This document shows positions 25,111 through 35,500 of a stretch of 64,000 nt of DNA, in pieces (positions within the stretch are counted from its first letter, which is position 1; each line of letters begins with the position of its first letter). The notes beneath the pieces were generated by a model. It saw only the letters and a program-made list of their open reading frames with translations, was not told the DNA's origin and made no database searches. Source of the DNA: Scandinavium sp036495715 (GTDB lineage Bacteria; Pseudomonadota; Gammaproteobacteria; Enterobacterales; Enterobacteriaceae); NCBI GenBank assembly GCA_036495715.1, contig DASXML010000020.1, forward strand, positions 8,818 to 72,817. Reading direction: 5' to 3'. The position numbers were made by a program, and so were the translations under genes.

Positions 25111-26516
25111 GGCTGGATCTCCACGGACTGAATGCTGCGATTATTAAGGCCAAAAGCCTGGCGTAACGTGCCGGTGTTGTAGAGGCAGTCAAGCTGGAGC
25201 TGATGGAGCTGGCTTTGTGTCTGGAGTTCGGCGAAGCGCGCCTGAAACACTTCCTGTTCGGCGTTAAGCACATCCAGTAATGGGCGAGAACCGAGGTCGA
25301 GATATTGCTGTTGATAGAGTTCGCGGGTGCGTTCGCTGAGCTGCTGTTGGCGGCCAAGGATCTGCAAGGCGCTGGCAAGGTTTAGCGACTGGCTGCGCGC
25401 TTCCAGCAGTTTTTGGCGCACATCGAGACGCGTACGCTGAATGGTAGATTGCGCCGATTCTACGGCATGACTGGCGGCATCACGCCGCGCCGTCAGACCA
25501 CCGCCCTGATAAATCGGCATTTCGACTTTCACCCATGCCGAATACTGCGTTTTATCCAGCACTTCACTGCTGGGGTATTTATCGTTGAGATAGTGCTGAA
25601 CCGACGGCTCCAGCGAAATCGTCGGGGTCATTTGCGCGTTGGCGTATTCCAGATTCGCCTGCGCGGCACTGGCCTGCGCCCAAGCCGCGAGCACCGACGG
25701 CACTAATCTGTCCTCGGGTTTCGCCATCATGCAGCTTTGTTCAAGTTTTACCGGAAATTCAGTGCTGACGCCGTTAAGTGAATTCCAGCCCAGCATGCTC
25801 ATCAATGTCGCCTGAGCGCTGTCGAGATTGGCCTGATACTGAACCATTTGTGAGCGTGCTGATTCGATACGGGCGTTGGTTTGCACCACATCCGAAAGGG
25901 AGGTCGCCCCTTCGTCGTTGCGCTGCTGGGTCAGTTTGCCAATACCGTTGAGCGCATCCAACTGCTCTTTCGCGGCATCAACCATTTGCTGCCAGGACTG
26001 CACCTGCACCATCGCCAATGCAGTGTCGTGGGCGACGTTGTCGATGCTGACCAGCACGTTGGCTTGTTCCTGCGCCGCACCTGCTGTTTCAGCCTTAACC
26101 TGACTTGAAACCTTGCCAAAGTCGTAGAGCATTTGCGAAAGCGACAGCACCAGCGACGGGCTGTAGCCGTTGTTAGTGTAGGTGTTGCTGTAGCCATTGT
26201 TCATGCCCGCGGTGACCTGCGGGTAATACTTCGATTTGGCGACATCAATTTGGTCTTGTTGCGAAAGCAGTTTGCCAATCGCCTCGCGGATCGACGGGTG
26301 CCAGTTTACGGCGCGACTCACGGCGTTATTCAGCGTTAGCGAGCCGGGTGCGGCGTTACTCAGGGGAAGTTCAGCGGAGGAACCATCGAGCGAAGGCAAT
26401 CCTTGCTCGTTGGCCAGTCCCTCAGAACTGATGGATTGTGGCTCATCTTCGGCATACACCTGGATGGAACAGAGGTGGAATGCCAGCAGTAATGCGACAG
26501 GCGCTCTTCTTCCCAT
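25107..26516 (-). CDS. bapB: Type I secretion outer-membrane channel (TolC family)
   Basis: A 469-aa TolC/LapE-like protein with a signal peptide (MGRRAPVALLLAFHLCSIQVYA). Repeated OEP domains appear as two matching halves with coiled-coil helices; the first begins VNWHPSIREAIGKLLSQQD and the second includes YANAQMTPTISLEPSV. It forms the trimeric tunnel through periplasm and outer membrane. AAGGGA is 7 bp before the ATG. The gene follows the adhesin with a 77-bp gap holding a hairpin. Confidence 0.93.
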   Translation of the reverse strand: MGRRAPVALLLAFHLCSIQVYAEDEPQSISSEGLANEQGLPSLDGSSAELPLSNAAPGSLTLNNAVSRAVNWHPSIREAIGKLLSQQDQIDVAKSKYYPQVTAGMNNGYSNTYTNNGYSPSLVLSLSQMLYDFGKVSSQVKAETAGAAQEQANVLVSIDNVAHDTALAMVQVQSWQQMVDAAKEQLDALNGIGKLTQQRNDEGATSLSDVVQTNARIESARSQMVQYQANLDSAQATLMSMLGWNSLNGVSTEFPVKLEQSCMMAKPEDRLVPSVLAAWAQASAAQANLEYANAQMTPTISLEPSVQHYLNDKYPSSEVLDKTQYSAWVKVEMPIYQGGGLTARRDAASHAVESAQSTIQRTRLDVRQKLLEARSQSLNLASALQILGRQQQLSERTRELYQQQYLDLGSRPLLDVLNAEQEVFQARFAELQTQSQLHQLQLDCLYNTGTLRQAFGLNNRSIQSVEIQP

Positions 26517-26559
26517 ATTGTATCCCTTTTAAAAATCACGACATGTTGCTGTTTTTTTA

Positions 26560-26583
26560 CCCCGGACGCCGTAGCGTCCGGGG
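26560..26583. repeat. Hairpin between adhesin gene and secretion genes
   Basis: CCCCGGACG and CGTCCGGGG form a perfect 9-bp stem. On the minus strand, the transcribed direction, it is followed by TAAAAAAA rather than a T-run, so it may be a partial terminator or mRNA-stability element that sets the ratio of adhesin to secretion mRNA. Confidence 0.55.
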
Positions 26584-26593
26584 TTGTTTTTGG

Positions 26594-29500
26594 CTAGCCG
26601 GTGATAATGTGGTTCTGTTGAATCAGCTCCGTCAAAGTGGTCTGGACGTTATCCAGGGTGATTAAAGGGGTTGAGTGATAGGTGGATCCCGTTCCGTCAC
26701 GGTCGATGGAAATCACCGTGTTAGTACCGCTGGTGCTGACCTGCACGAAGTTCCCGAGCGTTGACGCCTGATGATCCCAACCGGTCAGCAGTTCGCGCAG
26801 ATCGATTTTGTCGCCCTGAGCGAGGTTGAAGTTAGTCCATTCATCATTGCCGTTTCCGCCCGTGGCATCGGTGCTGTTCAGCAGGTGGTAAATCACCGTA
26901 TCGCCATAGGCCGAGCCGTTTATCACGTCATGCTGTGCGCTACTTGCCATCTGCGGGTTCATGTTGATGGTCAGGGTGGCGGTATCGGTATGGCCGTTCT
27001 GGTCGTTAAGGGTGTAGGTGAACGTCTCCTGGCTGGTCATTGAGGCGACGCTGACCCCGGCCTTCAGGGCATAGGTGTAAGAGCCGTCGAGGTTCATGGT
27101 CAGTGTGCCGTAATGCCCCTGAATGGTGGCGCTGCTGGTGCTGCCCGTTGGATTGAGGGTCGCCGTGCTGCCGCCAAAGCCGTTCACCGTCAGCGTGGTA
27201 TGTACCGTCGAGAGCTGATCCAGCGCGCCCGATGCATCGGTCCCGTCAAAAATGTTGCCGGTGACGGAGCTGCTGCTGGTGTCAAACGCGTCCAGGTGAT
27301 AGGTCGTCCCGGTGACTGACGGTGTTACCGTGTACGATCCGAGCAGGCCCAATCCGCTGGTGGTGCCGGTGAAGTTCAGCGTGTAATTCCCCGCGCCGAG
27401 GTCAGCAATGCTGATATCGGTATCGGAGCCGCTGAACGTACCGTGTTGCACCACGGTACCGCTCTGGGTGATCGACCAGGTGCCCGTCAGACCGGCGATG
27501 GCCAGCGCGCTGGTGATGGCAAAGTGCAGGACTCCGTTATGCAGCAGCGTATTGGCATCGACCGTAAAGGCGCCGCTGCCGCTCCCGGAACCGGTGCCGA
27601 GCAGTGGGTTAGTCCAGTTCGCCGATCCTACGCTGGTGTCCGAGTAGGCGGTGGTATCCTGCACGGTCGTGACCGCCATCACAGCGCTGGTGTCGTTGAC
27701 CGCATCCAGCGCGTGTGGCGTCGGGGTGATGTTCAGCGAGGCGCTGTCCGTATCGCCGTTTGCCGCTTTGACGGTATAGATAAAGCTGTCCGGCGTGTTA
27801 ATGCCATCGGCCCCAACCCCACTTTTCAGGGTGTAGGTGTAATTCCCATGCGCATCAATGGTCAGGGTGCCGTACTGCCCGTTAATGGTCGTGGTGCCGG
27901 TGGCCGCCACTGCCACGCCGTTCACTTCCGTCAGCAACGCCCCGCTTGGCAGCACATCGTTGCTCAGCACATTTCCGCTGGTGGCGGCGGCGATGCTGTC
28001 CACGGCATACGTGTGATCCTGCAAGATATTCAGGGTGTAGCCGGTCAAGGCCGTCACACCGCTGGCGGTATTCAGCAGGAACACATATTCACCGCCGGGC
28101 AGCGTCAGGGTCAGCTGGCTCGACTGGCCGCCCAGTAACGGCGCATTCAGCCAGCCTTTTTGCACCTGATACTGCTCGTACTGCTGGGTGGCATCATTGA
28201 AGCGGTAAATGTACAAATCAAAGGTAGAAGCCAGCGCCACGCCGCCGACCGACGATTGCAGCGTCAGAGTACGAGTGCTGCCGTCCTGCACATCATAGAT
28301 TATCGGGTTGCTCATGTTGGCGAGCACGTCGAGGCTCAATACATTGCCCAAACCAACGCCGACCACTGTAAAGCCGGACTGCGACGAGGCCCCGTTGTTG
28401 ATGGCAGAAACGTCGGTGTTGAACACGATTGAGGCGCTGTCATCGGCGGTGACTACCGTACTGGCCGCAGGAACTGGGCCAAGGGTGACAATCAACTGTG
28501 CCGAGTCGCTGACGCCGTTGTCGGTAATGGTGTAGGTGAAACTCTCTTTATGCCCAATGACCGCCGCAGACGTGTTGGTCAGCGTATAGGTATAGCTGCC
28601 GTCCTGATTAATATGCAGCGTGCCATATAGCCCAGCGATGTCTGCCCCGCCTGCGCCCACGGTCGTCACGACGCCATTGGCATTGGTGATTTGCGTGACG
28701 AGAGTGCCCGTCGGCGCATTATCTTCCCCATTCACCGGGTCAATATCGAGGATCACGTTACCCGTTTCTGAGGTCGGGCCGCTGACCGTTCCTGCGCTGG
28801 TCTGGTGAACATCCACATCAAGACTGGTGTAAGACCCGGTTGCCAGCAGGCTGGAGTTGTAGGTCAGTACGCGATACTGCCCGCCGGTCAACCCTGTGAG
28901 GTTCATGGTTACGCCGCTGCCAGTGAGGGTCAGCAGGCTGGCGAAATTACCGGCAGAGGTATCAATAAAACTGGTCCATGAGCCGCTGGCCGAATCGTAT
29001 TTCTGTACCACGATTTCTTGGGTCGAGAGCAACGACAGCACAATCCCGGTGGCGGCTGCATCGATAGAAATATCGCCAGAACCGCCCGCCGCAATGGTGA
29101 ACTGCACCTGTGCGGTGGTGCTGCCGAGGACCGATGCCACGTTCCCCAGCGCACCAACCAGCAGTAAACCGTAATCGCTGTAGTGCTGAGTGCTGGTGGT
29201 GGCCGTGGAGGTTAACGCCAGACTGGTGACGTTATCGCTGGCTGATAATGGCAGATTCGGTGCGATAACCGAGGCAGAACCGGACGTATTCCCCGCAACA
29301 TCCGTTGCCGTCGCCGACAGCGTCTGGCCTTCGATTTCACGCACCGGCAGCGTCAGCGTCCAGGCACCGTTGCTGCCTGCGGTGGTGGTGAGCGTTCCGC
29401 CACCGCCTGGTAACGTGATGGTCACCGTGCTGTTGGCTTCGGCGACACCGCTCAATGTGCTGCCGTCGGCGCTGATATTGATGGTCGGCGTGTTAGGTGC

Positions 29501-32500
29501 AGTGGTGTCGACAATGACTGAAATCGACGACGAGGCGGCGCCGGTGCCGTTCGCGTTGGTGGCGGTCGCGGTGAAGGCGTGATTACCCTCTGTTAAATTA
29601 CCGCCTGGGGTGAAGTTCCACACACCGCTGCCGTTGGCGGTTGTCGTGCCAAGCAGTACGCCGTTGTTATAGACATTCACCGTCGCATTAGCCTGCGCCA
29701 GGCCGCTGAGGGTTGGCGTTGGATCGTTGGTCAACTGGCCGTTGGTCAGCGTGCCGGTGTAGCTCTGCACGTCGTCCACAACGCTGGTGATGGTTGGCGC
29801 ATCCGGCACGCGCGTATCCGGTGCGGTAAACGGTGTGCTGATCCCGACGTTGCCCGCTCTATCCTGTGCGAAGGCCAGTAGCCCCTGACCGTTGGTTTGC
29901 GCAGGCGAGATGGTCACCGTGAAGGCTCCCGTTCCGTCAGCGGTGGCCGTACCCAGAACTGTACCGGTGCTGCTGGTAATGGTCACGGTACTGTTGGCTT
30001 CTGCTGTACCGGTAATACGCGTCCCAGTGGCGTTCGTCGCCAGGTTTGCGACGGCTCCCGGCGCAACGGTATCGACCACAATAGCCGCTGCTGTCGAGGT
30101 GGCACTCAGGTTACCCGCCGCATCGGTGGCGGTCACGGTATAGCTGTGATTCCCCTCGGCGAGTGCGGCCGGTGGCGTCCATGTCCAGGTGCCTGCGGCG
30201 CTGGCGGTGACGGTGGTGACTAATGCGCCGTTATCATAGATTTGCACCGTGCTGTTGGCTTCCGCCGTGCCGTTCAGTGTCGGTTGGGCATCGTTGGTTG
30301 ACTGACCGTTGCCTACCGCCCCGACAATATTTGGCACATCGTCGTTGATGAGGGTGATAACCGGCATCACCGGCGCGGTGGCATCCACCACAACCACAAA
30401 GTTGCCGGTTGCCGGACTGACGTTGCCCGCCGCATCGGTAGCGGTAACGGTCAGCGTGTGTGAGCCATCAGAGAGTCCCGTCGCTGGCGTAAAACTCCAG
30501 TTACCCCCCGTTGCGACAGTGGTACCCAGCAACGTTGATCCATCGTAAACGCTAACGGTGCTACCGGCTTCGGCGGTGCCTGTCAGCGTCGGTTTGTTGT
30601 CATTGGTGAGTTGGCCGGTGGTCAGCGCGCCGAAGGCCCCACCAGTGACATCATCCGTTACTGCCAGTAGGATCGGCATTACCGGAGCCACGGTATCAAT
30701 CGTGATGGCGAACCCGGCAGATGATGGGCCAACGTTGCCCGCCGCATCTGTCGCTGTCGCCGTCAACGAGTGCGGGCCATCGCCCAGCGTTGAGGTGGTG
30801 ACAATCCAGTTACCGAGAACATCCGCGGTGGTGGTGGCGACCAGCGTTGTGCCGTCGTAGATATTGACCGTGGCACCCACTTCCGCCGTACCGGTTAGCG
30901 TTGGCGTGTTGTCGTTAGTGGTTTGACCGACCACAATCGGCCCGACTACTGGCGTGACGTCATCGGCCAGGGCGGTGATGACCGGTGCCAGCGGGGCCTG
31001 CGAATCGACGACAAAGGTGAAGCTGTTTGATGTTGGACTGACGTTGCCTGCGGCATCTGTCGCGGTCACGGTCAGAATATGATTGCCTTGAGCCAGCGCA
31101 GCGCCCGGCGTCCAGTTCCACGCGCCGCTGCCGTTGGCAGTGACGGTCGCGACCAGGCTGCCGTTGTCATAAATCTTAACGGTGGCGTTGGCTTCGCTGC
31201 TGCCGCTGACGGCGGGTTGCGTGTCGTCGGTGACCGCACCAGAAACCAGATTGCCGGTCACGGTGCCCTGATCGTCAAACACGGTGGTAATCGTCGGAAG
31301 CGTCGGTGCCAGCGTATCGACGGTAAAGCTGCGCACGTCAGACAGTGGCCCGGTATTTCCTGCCGCATCGGTCGCTGTCGCGGTAATATTCCAGGTGCCG
31401 CTGGTGAGCGCCGTTGTTGGGGTAAAGGTCCAGTTTCCTGATCCGTTAACGCTGGTGGTGCCAAGTACCGTCGAGCCGTTATACAGCGTGATGGTCGAAC
31501 CGATTTCGCCCGTCCCGCTGATCGCCGGATGGGTTTCGTTGGTGCTGCCGCCGTTTGGCACGACACCAATCACCGGCGCGGTGTTGTCCGCAACGCTGGT
31601 GATAAGCGGCACCCCTGGCGCGGTCGCATCAACGTTAACGGTGAAGCCGTTGGTGCTGGCACTGACGTTGCCCGCCGGATCCGTCTGGCTGACGGTCAAT
31701 ACATGAGGGCCGTCGGTGAGCGGAGTGGTTGGCGTGACTGTCCATACGCCACCGCCATCGACTGTAGCGCTGCCGATTAATGCGCCATCGGAATAGACAT
31801 TTACCGTCGCGCCCACTTCACCACGGCCACTCAGCGTTGGCGTGTTGTCATTGGTGAGCTGGCCGTTGACCAGTGCGCCGGTAATGCCCGGCTGATCGTC
31901 GACGACCGACAACAGCGTTGGCACAGCCGGTAGCACGGTGTCGATGACAATCGGGAATGCGGTCGATGGAGAACTGGTGTTGCCCGCGGCATCGGTGGCG
32001 GTGACGGTAAAACTGTGCGGCCCGTCGGTCAACGCAGTGGCGACTGGGAACGTCCAGGTGCCGCCGCTGCCGACGTTGGCGGTGCCCAGCAGATTCCCGT
32101 TGTCATAAACGGTTATCGTGCTGCCAATTTCACCGCTGCCGCTCAGCAGTGGCGTTGTATCGTTGGTGGCCTGACTCGGATTGATATTCACCGGCTGCGA
32201 GCCGTTGTCGTTTGCTACGCTGGTGATCACAGGGGCATTCGGCGCGATGGCGTCAATGTTGAGCGTGAAACTTCCCTGCGAGCCACTGGCGTTACCGGCG
32301 GCATCGGTTGCTGTGGCGGTAAATACGTGCGAAATACTGCCGAGATCCGACGACGGCGTAAAGCTCCAGGCTCCGCTGCCGTTGGCCTGAGCCGTGCCAA
32401 TTTTCACGCCATTATCAAAAATAGTGATGGTGGCGTTGGCTTCGCTCGTGCCGTTGAGCGTTGGACGGGCATCATTGGTCAGTTGCCCGCTGCCGAGCGT

Positions 32501-35500
32501 GCCGATGTCTGCCGGAACATCATCGTAGGCGTTGAGAATAATCGGCGACGATGGGGCGCTCAGATCGACGGTGATGGCGGTCGGGGCAGAAAGCGCGCCC
32601 GTGCCCATGGCGTTTGTGGCTGATACCGTAAAGCTGTGCAGGCCTTCTCCCAGCGCTGGCGTGGTGAAGCTCCAGTTACCGCTGCCATCGGCGACCACGT
32701 TGCCCGCTGCTATCGCACTGCCATCGATAAAGATATGCACTGTGGCGTTGGCGTCCGCTTTGCCGCTTAACGTCGGTGTGGTGTCGTCGGTGCTGCCGCC
32801 AGGGGCGACAGGGCCGGTGACGGTGCCGACGTTATCAAGGATTTGTGTAATGGACGGGACATCCGGCAGGCCCGAGGTGGACGCGCCAAAGTTGACGCCA
32901 TCGCTCTGATTGCCCGCCCGATCCTGATCAATCGCCGTCAGCGTTTGCCCGCCGGTTTGCGCCGGAGAAAGCGAGACGCTGAAATTGCCAAGTGCATCTG
33001 CTGAGCCCTGACCAAGTACATTTCCACCGGCATCTTTGATGATTACCGTGGAGTTTCCTTCTGCAAGACCCGTGACGGTGGTGCCGTCGTTCGAGGTGAC
33101 AAGGGCAGTCGGGTCGGCTGGTGGGGTGTAATCCGAGTTGATGATGATCGGCGTGCCTTGCAGCGTCTCTTCCCCGGTACCGGTATCTTCGGAGGTGAAG
33201 GTAAAGCTGTGCTGAGTTTCCGTCAGGTCGGTGGTGTTGGTGAAACTCCACTGACCGTTGGCTACGGTTGCCGTACCGAACAGTACCCCGTGGTCATAAA
33301 TGTTCACCGTCGTGCCATTTTGCGCCGTCCCGGAGAAGGTCAGCGTTTTGTCGTCGGTGTACATCCCGGTGGTCAAATCGCCCTGAATAACGCCAACATT
33401 ATCGACGATATGTTCCACCACCGGCGGCAGTAACACCGCGGTATCCACGGTCAAGGTAAACGACGCTGAGCTGCCGCTCGGGTTGCCGGCTTTGTCGGTG
33501 GCTATTGCGGTAAAGGTATAGGTATTGTCGGGCAGCGTACTCAGCGCCAGCGACCAGTTACCGCTGCCATCAGCGGTAGCCGTGCCGACGATGCTGGAAC
33601 CGTTAAAAATGGTCACCGTGCTGCCGATTTCAGCGGTGCCGTGCAGTATCGGCGTGTTGTCCACGGTAGTGCCATTGGTCAATACCAGAGGGATAAACGG
33701 CCCGGTATCGTCTTCGGCATAGCTAATTACGGGGTCCAGTGGCGGCGTGGTATCGATGGTGAAATTCACCGCCGGAGAATGCAGGCTGGTGTTGCCTGCC
33801 ACGTCCGTTTCGGTAGTGGTAATGGCGTAGCTGGTGACTGGCAGGGCTGTTGGTGGCGTGAACGTCCAATTGCCACTTTCGTTGACTGTCGCGGTGCCAA
33901 GAATGGCCGCACCGTTGTAAACGGTGATCGTACTGCCGACTTCGCCCGTGCCGCTGAACGTGGGTGTGGTGTCGTTGGTTGCGCCACCGTCCACAACATT
34001 ACCGACGACCGGCATAACGTTATCGGTCACCAGCGGTGCTGCCGGGGTATTGGGTGCCGTGATATCAATATCGATAGAGAAGCCTCTGGAGATTGGGCTG
34101 GTGTTTCCAGCCGCATCGGTGGCGGTAGCGGTGATCACATGCAGGCCTTCTGCCAGCGCAGTGCCTGGCTGATAACTCCATGTACCCAGGCTATCCGCAT
34201 GTACGATCGCGAGTTGCACCCCGTTGTTGTAAAGGGTGATGGTCGCATTGGCTTCGCTGTTGCCGCTCAACAACGGTTCTGGCTCATTGGTGATACTGCC
34301 GTTGGCCAGCAAAACATCGCCGCTGCTGCCTTCGACGGTCGCGGAGATAATGTGTGGTGCGTCCGGGGCGGTGGCATCGACGTTGAGGGCAAAACTGGCA
34401 TTCGCGCTGACGTTGCCCGCCGGGTCAGTGGCGCTAGCGGTGAAAGTGTGCAAGCCGTCGCCCAGTGCCAGCGGTGGCGTGAAGGTCCAGGTGCCGAGCG
34501 GGCCGACCGTCACCTGGCCGATTTCGGTACCGTTGTCATAAATAGTGATAACCGAACCGGCATCACCGGTGCCGGACATGTGCGGCTTGGTTTCATTGGT
34601 CAGTGCATCAGGATCGAGAGTGACGTTTCCACTGGTGGCCAGCGTAAGGCCTGGCACCGCAGGCGGGGTGGTATCCAGCGTGAAAGTCCAGGCGGAGGAA
34701 TCGCCCGAAGTGTTGCCGTAAGCGTCGCTGGCATTGACCGTTAGCGAATGCGAAGTGCCGACCAGCGCGCCATCGGCCGGGAAGGTGTAGCTCCACGTGC
34801 CGCTCGGCGTGACGGTAATATTGGCGACAAAGACATCGTTATCAAACAAATGAACAATTGAACCCGGCTGCCCGGTACCGCTAACGGTTGGGGTGCTGTC
34901 GTTGGTCAGCCCTGCATTCGCGACCGGCCCGGTAATGCCGACCATATCGTCATTCACCAGGGTAATCGTCGGCACCTGCGGCGCGACGGTATCGACCAGA
35001 ATGTTCCATGGTGCAGAAGTGCTGGTATTACCGCCGGCATCTGTCGAGGTGACGGTGAACTGGTGGCTGCCTTCAGAGAGCGGGCTACCCGGCGTAAAGT
35101 TCCAGTTGCCGCTGCCGTCAAGGGTTGCGGTGCCGAGCAAATTACCGTTCTCGTAAACCTTAACTGTTGAGCCCACTTCGGCGGTGCCGGAGAGGGTGGG
35201 CTGCGAGTCGTTGGTGGTGTCACCGCTGATGACAGTGCCGATGATGCCCGGAATATCGTCCTGCACATCCAGAATGACGGGCACTTCCGGCGGGGTGATA
35301 TCCGGCGCATCGACATAGCCAGGCAGGCTGGTGTTGTTGGCTAAATCGGTGGCGGTAACGGCCAGATGTTCACCGTTATCCTGGGCCGGTGAAAGTGTGA
35401 CAGTAAAGTGACCGCTCGAATCAGCCTTGCCGGTGGCAACAACGGTGCCGTCGGGATCTTTCACTGTAACCGTGCTGCCTGCTTCGGCATTGCCGGTCAT

